Below are positions 21,484-31,149 of a stretch of 64,000 bases of DNA, one piece after another. This DNA comes from Locusta migratoria (Eukaryota; Arthropoda; Insecta; Orthoptera; Acrididae). Where the stretch lies: assembly GCA_026315105.1 (NCBI GenBank), contig CM048745.1:150977323-151041322 (forward strand), given 5' to 3'. The stretch's first letter is position 1. Every line of letters begins with the position of its first letter. The notes under the pieces were generated by a model. The model was not told where the DNA came from. It searched no databases and saw nothing but the letters and a program-made list of their open reading frames with translations. The position numbers and the translations under genes are program-made.

Positions 21484-22167
21484 TTACAACCGATACAAAA
21501 GCGTTACATGTTTGCACCTGTTACTGTCCTTGAAAGTAGTCACCAGCGTTGTGTAGAATCCGTTGCCAGCGGTGTGGTAGGCATAGTATACCGTTAGCAA
21601 AACCTGTTCTGTTGATGGTGTGAATGGAGCGTGTCGTGAAAAATGGTTGGTGGGTTGCGCTGTAAGTGTTGTCGCTTCTTTCGCAAAGCTGGTCGCAGAT
21701 GATCCTCCAAAACTGACCATCTGCCGTGGAGGAATGCGTTAGAATAACACCATCACAGTCGTCCACAAGAATCACTATAACTTTCACCATTGTTACATTT
21801 CCGTCAGTTCATGCGGAGCACATCGTGATGCAGTTTTTCGCATTGCCAGGGGTTCCTTCAGGATGTGAAGCACACCCTTAAGCGCTAATCGGGTTTCGTG
21901 GCGAGCTAACGAATCGTCTGACGTCTATCACTCTCCACTAACGCGGCAAACAGTATGCACTTCTTCTTCATAGACGCTAGGACGACCTGCCCGATGCATG
22001 TCTGCCACAGGTTGCCGACCTTCGTTAAAGGATTTTACCCAACGTGCCACTGTTCTGTAGGGCAATGCCGATTCCCCGTCTTGAAGACCTTGATTACTCT
22101 GTCGTGCTGCATGACCTCTGGCACATTCAATTTTGATACAGCTAAGTTGTTCCTGTTTCAAAAACAT
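21484..22167 (-). pseudogene. mariner-like transposase with catalytic core deleted
   Basis: The N-terminal frame (22167 to 21928) reads LSCIKIECARGHAARQSNQG, then YRTVARWVKSFNEGRQPVAD and RAGRPSV, an HTH pair followed by the GRPS linker. The C-terminal frame (21790 to about 21520) has KVIVILVDDCDGVILTH and ends LPHRWQRILHNAGDYFQGQ, the family C-terminus. The segment with the DNARPH and SPDLSP-type blocks is gone, and the two parts are in different frames. Confidence 0.75.
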
Positions 22168-22341
22168 AGTGACACCGTTACGTTAGACCGCTCGCTCACA
22201 AGTGTTTGTGTTTCCCTCGACTGTGCGCACGCCGGTGACGTGGGATGGGCGAGTCCATTTGGTGAGTCCGTAAGGTAGGTATGTCAACAACGTGTGCTAT
22301 CGGCGACAATAGTAGATTCCATTGCATAGTGTCTACACAGC

Positions 22342-22536
22342 GCCGGCCGCGGTGGCCGAGCGGTCTGCGGCGCGCCAGTCACGTTCTGCACGGCCACTAC
22401 GGTTGGGGGTTCGAATCCCCCCTCGGGCATGGATATTTGTGCCGTCCTTAGTATTAGCTAGTTCATAAGTAATTTGTAAGTTTAGGAACTGATGACCCCG
22501 TAGTTAAGTCCCATAAGCTTCACAAACATTTGATTC
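22342..22536 (+). mobile_element. group A SINE with 12-bp target duplication
   Basis: Full plus-strand copy flanked by TGTCTACACAGC at 22330-22341 and 22537-22548. It is inserted near the right end of the mariner remnant. Confidence 0.9.
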
Positions 22537-22784
22537 TGTCTACACAGCAGTGTTGCCACCGTTTATGTGCAATCCTCGTATTTTATTGTGTTTACAGGTT
22601 GTTCATAAAAAAACTGTCTAGTAGTTTGATACGTGATAATACTCAAAGACATATGACTAAGAAACATGGGTCCATAACGCGAACTTTCTGAGATAAATAC
22701 GTGCGCGACAGTTGGTTGCGGAAATTGACATACTTGACGAATTAGTAGGACTCCCCTACAGTAGATTTTATTTACTTTGAACCG

Positions 22785-23395
22785 CTGGCATCATTGTTTG
22801 AGCTAATCACGAAGAAACTGTTTCACCTTGTGGACAAAATATATGAGTCAGGGGATATTCCCTCAGACTTCAAGAAGAATATAATAAGCTGTGAAGGAAC
22901 GCAAGGAGAAATTTGTAGAAGGAATTTTCAGGTGAAAAAAGAAAAACCTTGTAGTTTATAAATAAAAATGTTTGTTAAGCTTATGGGACTTAACTACGGG
23001 GTCATCAGTCCCTAAACTTACAAACTACTTATGAACTACTTACGAACTAGGACGGCACAAATATCCATGCCCGAGGGGGGATTCGAACCCCCGACCGTAG
23101 TGGCCGTGCTGACCGTGACTGGAGCGCCTCAGTCACCTCGGCCACCGCGGCCGGCCTTGTAGTTTATCATGACTTTCTAATTCTATCAGAGACAGCCAAG
23201 TACCTGTAAGAGCAAATTAAGAATTTGGATAGTGTTTTGTAAGGAGCTTATGAGATGAACATTAACAAGAACAAACTAAGGATAGTAGAATTGAGTTCAA
23301 GAAAATCAGGCAATGCTAATTGAAATAGACAACGAAACGAAAAATGAAGGTGGTACATGAGTTTTGCTACTTGGGCAGTAAATAAACACAACTTA
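22785..23395 (+). pseudogene. RTE LINE reverse transcriptase remnant, SINE-interrupted
   Basis: Forward translation gives KKLFHLVDKIYESGDIPSDF (the region before RT block 1), then a jump by internal deletion. After the SINE come DFLILSETAKYL, GAYEMNINKNKLRIVELSSR and KSGNAN, matching ADDIVILS..AKDLEEQ and the ECSLRKSGDAEG region of the 35-kb copy. Stops are frequent. Confidence 0.75.
22960..23154 (-). mobile_element. group A SINE with 13-bp target duplication
   Basis: Minus-strand copy flanked by CCTTGTAGTTTAT at 22947-22959 and 23155-23167. It is inserted in the RTE remnant. Confidence 0.9.
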
Positions 23396-23449
23396 AATCA
23401 TACATGTCTGGGCGTTACACTTAATAGGTTCCTCACCTATAAAGAGCAC

Positions 23450-23917
23450 ATATCGAGCGAGGTGGCGCAGTGGTAACACAATGGACTCGCATTCTGCAGG
23501 ATGGTGGTTGAAATCCACCTCCGGCCATCCAGATTTAGGTTTTTCGTGAATTCTCTAAATCACTCCAGGCAAATGCTGGGCCGGCCGCGGTGGCCGAGGG
23601 GATTGAGGCGCTTCAGTCACGGTCTGCGCGGCCACTACGGGCGGGGGTTCGAATCCCCCCTCGGGCATGGATATTTGTACCGTCCTTAGTTGTAGGTAGT
23701 TCATAAGTAGTTTGTAAGTTTAGGGACTGATGACCCCGTAGTTAAGTCCCTTAAGCTTAACAAACATTTGAACATTTTTAGCAAATGCTGGGATAGGTCC
23801 TTTCAAAGGGTGCGGTCGATTTCCTTCCCCATCCTTACCCAAAACTCCGAGCGTTAGCTCCGTCTCTAATGATCAAGATGTCTACGAGACGTTAAACCAT
23901 AAGCTTCCTTCCTTCCT
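23450..23917 (+). mobile_element. group C SINE, 14-bp target duplication, split by a group A SINE
   Basis: The head GGTGGCGCAGTGGTAACAC with ATTCTGCAGGATGGTGG, the body ATTTAGGTTTTTCGTGAATT, and the 3' part GCTCCGTCTCTAATGA with CTTCCTTCCTTCC tail define a SINE group unrelated in body to A, B and D. It is flanked by CCTATAAAGAGCAC (23436-23449 and 23918-23931) and interrupted at 23581-23780. Confidence 0.9.
23581..23780 (+). mobile_element. group A SINE nested in a group C SINE
   Basis: Complete copy flanked by GCAAATGCTGGG at 23569-23580 and 23781-23792, both parts of the group C body. Insertion order is therefore LINE, then group C, then group A. Confidence 0.92.
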
Positions 23918-24611
23918 CCTATAAAGAGCACCTTAAAATGTTGGCCTTAAACTAAAAACACGAAATAATATTATTAGAAAACTGACGGGACGTTCTTGGT
24001 GTGCAGTTCAGATGCATCCACACTGCGAACAGCAGCAACATTGTCTACACCACTGCCGAATACTGTGCACCGGTCTGGGAGAGAAGCTGCCACACCTACA
24101 AGGTACACGTGCAGCTCCACTAAACCATGCGGATAATCACCGGCACATTAAAGTCTACTCCAACACCGTGGCTCTCCGTCATCGCTAATATAGCTCCACC
24201 AAAAATAAGAAGACAAAAAGCATGTGTTAAAGAATGGGAAAAAGTAGTAAAAACAAATGAAGAAAAATATTTATCTATGCAGGATGTCATAAAAAATTGC
24301 CAAATTAACGTTTGAAATCACGAAAGTCGATATGGAATAATCTTCAACCTAAAAAGAGAACTGGAAAAAGGAGTGGGAGAATTCAGTCAGTAATCATCAC
24401 CTCATAAATGATCTCTCAAAAGAACTAAAAAGCTTCAACTTCTCAAGAAAAGACTGGACTCAGCTCAATCGCATCAGAAGTGGCCATACCAGATGTAATG
24501 CTATGCTTTATAAGTGGGGACTCACGGGCAGCCCAAGTTGTCAGAATGTAATTTTCACTCTGCAGCGGAGTGTGCGCTGATATGAAACTTCCTGGCAGAT
24601 TAAAATTGTGT

Positions 24612-24684
24612 GCCGGAACCGGGACTCGAACCTGGGACCTTTGCCCTTCGCGGGCAAGCGCACTACCGACTGTGCTATCCCGAC
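24612..24684 (-). repeat. tRNA-like sequence in foldback element
   Basis: Minus strand reads GGGATAGCACAGTCGGTAGT, GCGCTTGCCCGCGAAGGGCA and GGTTCGAGTCCCGGTTCCGG. It has A and B boxes like a tRNA, but D-arm and anticodon-loop changes (loop starting CGCGA without U33) argue against a working tRNA gene. Confidence 0.65.
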
Positions 24685-24967
24685 ACGACTCAGGATGCCG
24701 CCCCACAACTCTACTTCTACTTCGAGTCCCGATTCCGGCACACAATTTTAATCTGCCGGGAAGTTTCATACCAGCGCACACTCCGCTGCAGAGTGAAGTT
24801 TCATTCTGGAAACATCCCGTAGGCTGTGGCTTAGCCATGTCTCCACCATACCCTTTCTTCCAGGAGTGCTAGTCTTGCATGGTTCGCAGGAGAGCTTCTG
24901 TGAAGTTTGGAAAGTAGGAGGCGAGGTACTGGTGGAAGTAGAGTTGTGGGGCGGCATCGTGAGTCGT

Positions 24968-25042
24968 GTCGGGGTAGCTCAGTCGGTAGAGCGCTTGCCC
25001 GCGAAAGGCAAAGGTCCCAGGTTCGAGTCCCGGTTCCGGCAC
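24968..25042 (+). repeat. tRNA-like sequence in foldback element
   Basis: GGGGTAGCTCAGTCGGTAGA (A box), CGCTTGCCCGCGAAAGGCAA (anticodon-like arm) and GGTTCGAGTCCCGGTTCCGG (B box and acceptor). The cloverleaf is nearly complete, but the anticodon loop CGCGAAA lacks the expected U33. It probably serves as an internal Pol III promoter of the element. Confidence 0.7.
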
Positions 25043-25479
25043 ACAATTTTAATCTGGCAGGAAGTTTCAGACCAAGTTGTGATTGTGGAGCACCTGAGCA
25101 GACGGTGGACCACATCATAAGAATGTGTCCAAAAAGAAAATATAGTGGCTCTGCTGAGGACTTTGTAGAAGCCACACCTCAGGCTATGAAGTGGATACAA
25201 GATCTGGACATTGATGTGTAGCCAAACGCTTGTCTCAAATGACACATGTCATAATTCCAAGTGTTCTGTCATATCATTGATCACTCGCATGTACCGAAAA
25301 TGAGCTCTCGTACAATCTTTTCTATATATATTCTTGTTCTTCGCGTAATTATATTTTTATATATGCTGCTGTCATATGTCACACGATAAATAAATAATAA
25401 ACGTACGACGGTATATACAAAGTGGAGAATGACAATGGGACGGTTTTGAAAAATATAAATTTCTTAACATCGAATATTA

Positions 25480-25630
25480 AGTTATAGGGATGTCTTTTCT
25501 GAAGGCTATTGTGTAAGGTGTTGCCTTGTACGGGAATGAAACATGGGTAATGAAAGTTCAGACAAGATGAAGGTAGAAAGTTTTGAAATGTGGTGCTTCA
25601 GACAAATGCTGAAGATTTCCGTCTCTTGAG
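25480..25630 (+). pseudogene. RTE LINE C-terminal fragment
   Basis: Forward frames give VALYGNETWVMK and FEMWCFRQMLKIS, matching ALYWSETWTI and FEMWCYRRMLKIRW in the 35-kb copy. It is short and frame-shifted. Confidence 0.7.
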
Positions 25631-25654
25631 AGACGATCCAGCTACGCACAAGGA

Positions 25655-25760
25655 TATGATCTGAGGATGATATTTAGTGATCGAAACCGGTCATCACAAT
25701 AAAATATAACGTCATATTGCGATCTAGACTGCTGTAATTATTATATTATAGCTGCTTAAA
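25655..25760 (+). repeat. GAAACCGG-containing element end (Penelope-like 3' region)
   Basis: ATCTGAGGATGATATTTAGT followed by GATCGAAACCGGTCATC and an AATAAAATATAA stretch. The same arrangement ends the Penelope-like element at 19.3 kb and recurs at 27.1, 28.8, 40.1 and 40.7 kb. Confidence 0.45.
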
Positions 25761-25914
25761 CGTAGTTAAAGTAACCTAACGACAACACCCTCACACCAAC
25801 GGAGGAACATCCGACGGGGAGCAACTACGACTTAGAATTTAGTTGCTAAGAGCTGACGGTAGTGTTTGAGCGTGGCGCACGTCTCGCAACGGCTTGATCC
25901 CATGGCAGTATGCA
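25761..25914. other. unassigned sequence
   Basis: Nothing recognisable. Confidence 0.4.
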
Positions 25915-26420
25915 AGCTAGTGGTAGCTGCATGATGGCGTGGGCTCTTTCGCTCGGAATGGACTTTAGTCTACTTGAGTCGATCATTAACCATTTGCAGC
26001 CATTTGTGAAATCATATTGTCAAAGAAAGGTGGAATTTTTATTGATCACAATGTGACACGTCACAGGACCACACTTGTTCGCTATTGGTTTGAAGAAAAT
26101 TCTGGAACCGCGGGAGGTGGCGCAGTGGTAACACACTGGACTCGCATTCGGGAGGACGGTGGTTCAAATCCACCTCCGGACATCCTGATTTAGGTTTTCC
26201 GTGATTTCCCTAAATCACTCCAGGCAAATACCAGGATGGAGCCTTTCAAAGGGAACGGCCAATTTCTTTCCCCATCCTTACCCAAATTAGCTCCGTCTCT
26301 AATGACCAAGCTTCCTTCCTTCCAAAATTCTGGACAATTCCAGCGATTGATTTGGCCAGATCGATCAACCCACGTGAATGAAACATCTATGGGGCATAAT
26401 GAATAGGACAAGGCAGCAGT
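25915..26420 (+). pseudogene. Tc1-like transposase C-terminal fragment, SINE-interrupted
   Basis: Forward pieces include SGSCMMAWALS, FIDHNVTRHRTTLVRYWFEE and, after the SINE, GQFQRLIWPDRSTHVNE, which follow the Tc1 order (W-G block, second Asp block, E..WP..S.D.N.IE). The catalytic block is corrupted (STHVNE in place of SPDLNPIE). The host is interrupted at 26107-26323. Confidence 0.65.
26107..26323 (+). mobile_element. group C SINE with 11-bp target duplication
   Basis: Plus-strand copy from GGTGGCGCAGTGGTAACACA to CTTCCTTCCTTCC, flanked by AAAATTCTGGA at 26096-26106 and 26324-26334. Part of the 3' body (the GTTGTCGACGGGACG segment) is missing. Confidence 0.9.
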
Positions 26421-26597
26421 GGAACCTGAAGAAGTGTTGAACGTTGCGTGCCACGTGTGCTCACGTATTATCCTGTTGGAAAGTGGGCGTAGGTAAGATC
26501 CGGTAGTAAAGGAGGATGACAGCCTCCAACACTTCAGAGATGTATCGATGGCTGGTTACTGTACTGGCAATGCATACTGCTACTGGGGTGTGTGTGT

Positions 26598-26612
26598 GGG
26601 GGGGGGGGGGGG
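26598..26612. repeat. poly-G tract
   Basis: Run of 15 G following a TGTGTGTG stretch. Confidence 0.9.
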
Positions 26613-26751
26613 TGGAATACAGTACCATATCAAACCATAATAAAACCGAGTGCGTAATCAGTATTGTGGTGTATAAGCCGACAGTTGAACACTGCCTCAC
26701 CATTTCTCCAGACTCTAATCAGATCATCTTAGTAATGCAGGCAGAATCGGT

Positions 26752-26920
26752 GTTGGTTGTTGTTTTTGTTGTTGTTCTTGTGTTATTGTCCAAAGACTGG
26801 TTTGATGCAGTTCTCCACACTATCAAATACAGTGGAAAACTCTTCAAATAAGAACGTCAACTTAGATCCCTTTGAACCCACTTACTGCATACGTCCATCG
26901 GTGTCCCTAAGACGGGGGCA
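26752..26920 (-). mobile_element. RTE LINE 3' end fragment
   Basis: Contains TTGTTGTTCTTG, then GACTGGTTTGATGCAGTTCTCC and CACTTACTGCATACGTCCATCGG, the same 3'-terminal sequence as 34684-34830. In sense orientation it ends in CAA repeats, as RTE-type elements do. Confidence 0.7.
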
Positions 26921-27159
26921 TTTTATTTGTTATAAATCGCTGAACTGTAACGAGATAACTGAAGAAGTGAGGCGTCCTAGGTGTTTCCATTGCTTCAAAG
27001 TGCAAAAAGGTTTGTCATGTGTGGAGGCGGTCTTTCAACCAATTTATTGAAGACAAGAACCAAGATCGCTTTTTATTTTTTATTCTTCATTAAGATTACC
27101 GGTTTCGTCAGTTTACCTGCCCTCTTCGGATCTTAGATTTCATTCTTCAGAACATTATT

Positions 27160-27385
27160 ATTAAAAGCTCTTAAAACACATTTAATCGCCAACCTAATTG
27201 TTGGCTTGTCAACACATATATATAAAACATGAATATCAACATTCTGTAATAAGGTGTGATCACTAAATTAAAAACAAACTTAGTGACCACACCTTATTAC
27301 AGGATGTTGATGTTAATGTCTTATTTATATGTTGACAAGCCAACAATTAAGTTGGCGAGTAAATGTGTTTTTAAAAGCTTTTAAT
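27160..27385. repeat. ~106-bp-arm palindrome
   Basis: Left arm 27160-27266 and right arm 27280-27385 are inverted copies with few mismatches (for example AATTGTTGGCTTGTCAACA and TGTTGACAAGCCAACAATT) around a 13-base A-rich loop. As RNA or single-stranded DNA it would form a long hairpin. Confidence 0.85.
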
Positions 27386-28431
27386 CGTAACTAGCTGTAA
27401 ACCCGTCGTTTCACGGGTGTTTACTTATCCTACACTCTCGTGGTCCACATCCCCTTCCCCCATCTCTCTGCATCCACCTCTTTCTCTCCCATTTCTCTGT
27501 TCGTTTCCACCTTTCCCTCTCTCGGCAAAGTCTTCTGCAAGGTACCCTCTGTAATGTACCATACAAACATTTATGGAACTATTGATCTTCCTCTTAGTTT
27601 AAAGGTCATGTGTGCAAAAATTCATAAATATTGGAGCAAAACTATGAATTTTGTAAAATTCCGTAAGTACCCTCCACCATGCACCGAACGAAATTTTATA
27701 CATACAGTGACATTCCTCTAGTTTTTAAGGCAGAGTGTGCAAAATTTAATCAATATCGGAACAAAACTATAGATCTATATGCAATAGAAGCGCAGGGTCA
27801 CATTGAAAAACGCACTTTGTTGTTCTCAAATATTCTAGTTTTATTTCATACAACCTTGTTCTGAGAATAACTAAAACAACAAAAAAAGGATCTGTGAAAT
27901 CGGTCGAGCTGTTCTCAAGTTATGGTGCGACCAAGGTATTTAGTGATCCATTTTTATGTTGCAAAATACCCTCCCCCATGTACCGTATGAAACTTATGGT
28001 AGACGGTTACCTTCCTCAAACGTGCGAAATTTGGTGAAGATCGGAATGAAACTGTAGATTTCGTGATTGTATAGGAGAAGTATGCTCCGCCATGCACCTA
28101 TCACAAAATACTTTCTTAGCTGACGTTTTCTGCCTATAAACCACATCCCTGCCAAATTTCAACTTCATTGGTGAAGTAGTTTACGAGATTTCGTGTTTAG
28201 TCAGTGAATGAGTGAGTGACAATTCGCTGTTACATAGATAGAGATTAAGAAAACAGATTGCTTAATTTTGGATGCAAGAGAATTAAGGAAGACTTGCAGA
28301 CAAATGCATTTCTGTAATGCTAACTTTATTTGATACAAGGTCAGCCTGATGCGACAGTTTTACGGCATCTACAGCGAAACTGTTGTAAGCGGTAGACTTC
28401 GTTTCATCATTTAATGTGTGTATGTGACGCA

Positions 28432-28449
28432 GGGGGGGGGGGGGGGGGG
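28432..28449. repeat. poly-G tract
   Basis: Run of 18 G inside the foldback element interior. Confidence 0.95.
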
Positions 28450-28840
28450 CAGTTACAAAACGCTTCATAAACGTCCAAAGTTACTTGCAAACTTTGTTGC
28501 AGGTCACTGACTAATGCCATTTTCCAATAATTGACGCATAAATCTGGGTAATCTCATGCGGTGGCCTCTCATTATTTATGACGTCATATCTCCTGAGCTA
28601 TGTGTCGTGCTCTTTTGTTTGTGGATCAGGAATTTTCGTGGGTGAACAGTTCACCAAAGTTTCATTGCAATCGAATGAATGGTTTATGAACACATAGAGG
28701 ACGTACAGACAAACATTCATTTTTATATATAATGATGTTCTGAAGAATGAAATCTAAGATCCGAAGATGGTAGTTAAAGTGCCGAAACCGGTAATTTAAA
28801 AAAAAAATAAAAAGCTATTTTGGCTCTTGTCTTCAGCAAA

Positions 28841-29044
28841 GCCAGCCGCGGTGGCCCAGCGCTCTGCGGCACGCCAGTTATAGTCTGCACGGCCACTAGG
28901 GTCGGGGGTTTGAATCCCCCCTCGGGCATGGATATTTGTGCCGTCCTTAGTATTAGCTAGTTCATAAATAGTTCGTAAGTTTAGGGACTGATGACTCCGT
29001 AGTTAAGTCCCATAAGCTGTACAAACATTTGAATATTTTTTATT
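28841..29044 (+). mobile_element. group A SINE with 11-bp target duplication
   Basis: Head CAGCCGCGGTGGCCCAGCGC, full body and tail. It is flanked by TCTTCAGCAAA at 28830-28840 and 29045-29055. The target includes the last bases of the foldback element's right arm. Confidence 0.88.
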
Positions 29045-29231
29045 TCTTCAGCAAAAAGGATACACAGAAGTGCTAGAAAAAAAAACCGTTCAGCAACATG
29101 AAATCTTGAAATGTTGTCTCATGCACAGAAAACGGCATGCAGGTCGTGAATTCTTCATCTAGTGAGGCTGTAAGGCTAGTTTTATGAATATTATCATCGT
29201 ACACGTAATAATTAGTCTTCTTCGGGGCGCC

Positions 29232-29423
29232 GGCCGCGGTGGCCGAGGGGACTGAGGCGCTTCAGTCACGGTCTGCACGGCCACTACGGTCGGGGGTTCG
29301 AATCCCCCCTCGGGCATGGATATTTGTGCCCTCCTTAGTCTTAGCTAGTTCATAAGTAGTTTGTAAGTTTAGGGACTCATGACCCCGTAGTTAAGTCCCA
29401 TAGACTATACAAACATTTCATTT
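29232..29423 (+). mobile_element. group A SINE with 16-bp target duplication
   Basis: Complete copy flanked by TCTTCTTCGGGGCGCC at 29216-29231 and 29424-29439, the longest perfect target duplication in the window. Confidence 0.92.
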
Positions 29424-29440
29424 TCTTCTTCGGGGCGCCA

Positions 29441-29444
<4 letters not shown>

Positions 29445-29501
<57 letters not shown>
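29445..29501. repeat. poly-T tract, 57 bases
   Basis: Pure T run directly after GCTC. It gives the artificial poly-Lys stretch on the minus strand. It may be the A-tail of a lost minus-strand retroposon, or an assembly-sensitive homopolymer. Confidence 0.95.
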
Positions 29502-29502
<1 letters not shown>

Positions 29503-29744
29503 GACAGAAAAGAGAGACTGCACACTGAATACTGCCTTTGATATAAATCGGACACAATCGTTACGATTCATCTTAGTACGAAGTAATGCACTTGAATCTT
29601 AAGTATTAACTTTTAATTTAACCCGTCGCGTGACCGACCGTGGACAGCCTGCGTACCAATGATAATGTCTATAGAATTAGAATGAAACTTGACTCTGCAG
29701 CGGAGTGTGCGCTGATATGAAACTTCCTGGCAGATTAAAATTGT

Positions 29745-29819
29745 GTGCCGGAACCGGGACTCGAACCTGGGACCTTTGCCTTTCGCGGGCAAGCGCTCTA
29801 CCGACTGAGCTACCCCGAC
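29745..29819 (-). repeat. tRNA-like sequence in foldback element
   Basis: Minus-strand GGGGTAGCTCAGTCGGTAGA and GGTTCGAGTCCCGGTTCCGG boxes with the CGCGAAA loop. Nearly identical to the inverted partner at 30007-30081. Confidence 0.75.
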
Positions 29820-30006
29820 ACGACTCACGATGCCGCCTCACAACTTTACTTCCGCCCTTACGCTGTGGCTAAGCCATGTCTCCACCATATCCTTTCTTCC
29901 AGGAGTGCTAGTCTTGAATGGTTCGCAGGAGAGCTTTTGTGAAGTTTGGAAAGTAGGAGCCGAGGTACTGGCGTAAGTAAAGTTGTGAGGCGGCATCGTG
30001 AGTCGT

Positions 30007-30081
30007 GTCGGGGTAGCTCAGTCGGTAGAGCGCTTGCCCGCGAAAGGCAAAGGTCCCAGGTTCGAGTCCCGGTTCCGGCAC
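30007..30081 (+). repeat. tRNA-like sequence in foldback element
   Basis: Plus-strand partner of the previous entry, essentially the same sequence as 24968-25042. Confidence 0.75.
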
Positions 30082-30454
30082 ACAATTTTAATCTGCCAGG
30101 AAGTTTCTATAGAATTAAATTGTTCTAAAATTTCACAAATATAGCTGGCTGATGAGATATTTACTTTAACATATGTGTTATGAATGGCTTATTAGAAGTC
30201 ATCAATAAAACGGCCTAGTATTAGCGCGTAGCCTCTAAATGCGCCAGCCCATCAGAGTGACGGTTTTTCCCATGGGAATAGCACCTAGAGGGCCATTTAT
30301 CGCCGGTACCTCACACCAATGCATAACGTGTGCATACTGAATGCTTCTGATTGCTTTGAGGAAGCCTACCGATTTGTTAATATGATGGCTACAGGCTAGA
30401 AATATTACATCCCTCTGCGACCTTGAACCCACGCTGTTCCCTCCAATGATAAAT

Positions 30455-30653
30455 TGACGATTTTGTTTGAGATTAGATTAAATTAGTTCTTCGTTTCGTA
30501 GATCCATGTTGAGGAGATACTCGTGGATGTTGAACATGTCAAGAAACAAACTTTACAAGCTGAATATAATACTGATAATATAAATACAGATACATACTTT
30601 TTGAGCTGATAATATAATTATACTAATATAGTGTGAAGACCGATACATGCATC
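30455..30653 (-). mobile_element. LINE 3' untranslated region (jockey/CR1-like)
   Basis: GAGATTAGATTAAATTAGTT and TCCATGTTGAGGAGATACTC type sequence, which I recognise as the 3' region of the LINE whose coding end lies at 31192-31407. The two parts are separated by the insert at 30654-31126. Confidence 0.45.
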
Positions 30654-31126
30654 TGTGGTGTCGCACATGTATGAAGTGCGCGCCACGTACTTTCTCCGGG
30701 CGCCGCCATGCACGCACGGCGCGGCGTTCTTACGACGTCAGCCACGAGCGCCCTCTGCTACAACTCCGCTCGTGGCCACCACTGAACGACATCGTTCACT
30801 TGGGACTGAGATAGGAACCAGCTAACACTTCGGAATCAGATAGGCACCAGTGAAGACTTGGCTATCGGATAGGCACTAGGAATCATCAGTATGCAGGCCT
30901 CAACCTAATCTATGTATCAGCATTCTGCAGTCAAGAACTATGTCAAAGTATTACTAAGTCTCTATGAAATCATATCTCGTTCTAATTTACTCTAGTGTTT
31001 CTAGTTTCTGCTGTCCCACTGGCTGGTCACCTCCGTTCCTGCACACGCGTGCATCCTTTATTCCTGTGTCGGTCACTTTCTACTCGGCCACCGACACCTA
31101 CAAAAACCGGCGGAAACGAGACAAAA
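30654..31126. mobile_element. possible solo LTR
   Basis: A GC-rich 470-bp insert separates two parts of one LINE. It begins TGTGGTGTCGCAC and is flanked by GCATC (30649-30653 and 31127-31131), fitting a 5-bp LTR target duplication. The right end (GAGACAAAA) lacks a clean CA, so the boundaries are uncertain. Confidence 0.35.
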
Positions 31127-31149
31127 GCATCATTTGGTACAGTTTAGAA

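Larger units (their letters stand above)
21450..22580 (-). mobile_element. mariner-like element, internally deleted, SINE-interrupted
   Basis: The left end GAGGGCTGGAACTTAAATAG and the right end near 22580 (reverse complement CGAGGATTGCACATAAACGG) match as imperfect TIRs. The minus strand carries an N-terminal transposase piece and a C-terminal piece. A group A SINE inserted near the right end is flanked by TGTCTACACAGC on both sides. Confidence 0.7.
24542..25071. mobile_element. tRNA-bearing foldback element, 9-bp target duplication
   Basis: The element begins CAGAATGTAATTTTCACTCT and ends GGCAGGAAGTTTCAGA, flanked by CCAAGTTGT (24533-24541 and 25072-25080) within the LINE coding sequence. 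It holds two tRNA-like sequences in opposite orientation (24612-24684 minus, 24968-25042 plus). An extra inverted copy of the terminal 80 bp (24546-24630 pairs with 24722-24805) encloses the first. The middle 24800-24960 is unique. The same element type is at 29680-30105 and 55094-55386. Confidence 0.75.
23397..25222 (+). pseudogene. jockey-like LINE ORF2, C-terminal part, carrying three insertions
   Basis: With insertions ignored, the reading follows a jockey-like LINE: HTCLGVTLNRFLTYKEHL (host 23397-23449 plus 23932 on), VYTTAEYCAPVWERSCHTYK, then TMRIITGTLKSTPTPWLSVI and ANIAPPKIRRQKA, IRSGHTRCNAMLYKWGL, and the cysteine-rich end CDCGAPEQTVDHIIRMCPKR (25077-25135), stopping at 25219. The last segment is the conserved C-terminal CCHC-type motif of the group. 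RT catalytic blocks lie further upstream and are not present here. Frameshifts and stops occur throughout. Confidence 0.8.
27048..28835. mobile_element. 1.8-kb foldback element with ~107-bp terminal inverted repeats
   Basis: Left arm 27048-27157 and right arm 28730-28835 are inverted copies. They share TGAAGACAAGA at the extreme ends, the GAAACCGGTAAT motif, and GATCCGAAGA with GAATGAAATCTAAG. Just inside the left arm is a second near-perfect palindrome (27160-27385). The interior has no long frame but has repeated phrases such as CATGCACC with ATTTGGTGAAGATCGGAATG and GAGTGAGTGAC near its right end. The right terminus abuts a SINE. The GAAACCGG motif suggests kinship with the Penelope-like termini, which is an inference. 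Confidence 0.6.
29680..30105. mobile_element. tRNA-bearing foldback element, 12-bp target duplication
   Basis: Flanked by TCTATAGAATTA (29668-29679 and 30106-30117). Inverted arms of about 135 bp (29720-29855 and 29970-30105) each carry a tRNA-like sequence. The outer left tip has an additional CTCTGCAGCGGAGTGTGCGC segment. The non-inverted centre (about 29860-29968) shares CCAGGAGTGCTAGTCTTG and GGTTCGCAGGAGAGCTT with the copy at 24.5 kb. Confidence 0.82.

Noticed and set aside
24968..25042. Functional tRNA gene
   Set aside because: A and B boxes and a near-cloverleaf are present, but U33 is missing in the anticodon loop, the same sequence occurs six times in inverted pairs, and all lie inside repeats.
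24443..25221. Multiple overlapping 60-130-codon ORFs on both strands
   Set aside because: They are translations of the palindromic tRNA foldback element and recur at 29.7 and 55.2 kb.
29377..29571. Lys-rich small protein on the minus strand
   Set aside because: It is a translation of the 57-base poly-T tract and adjacent SINE tail.
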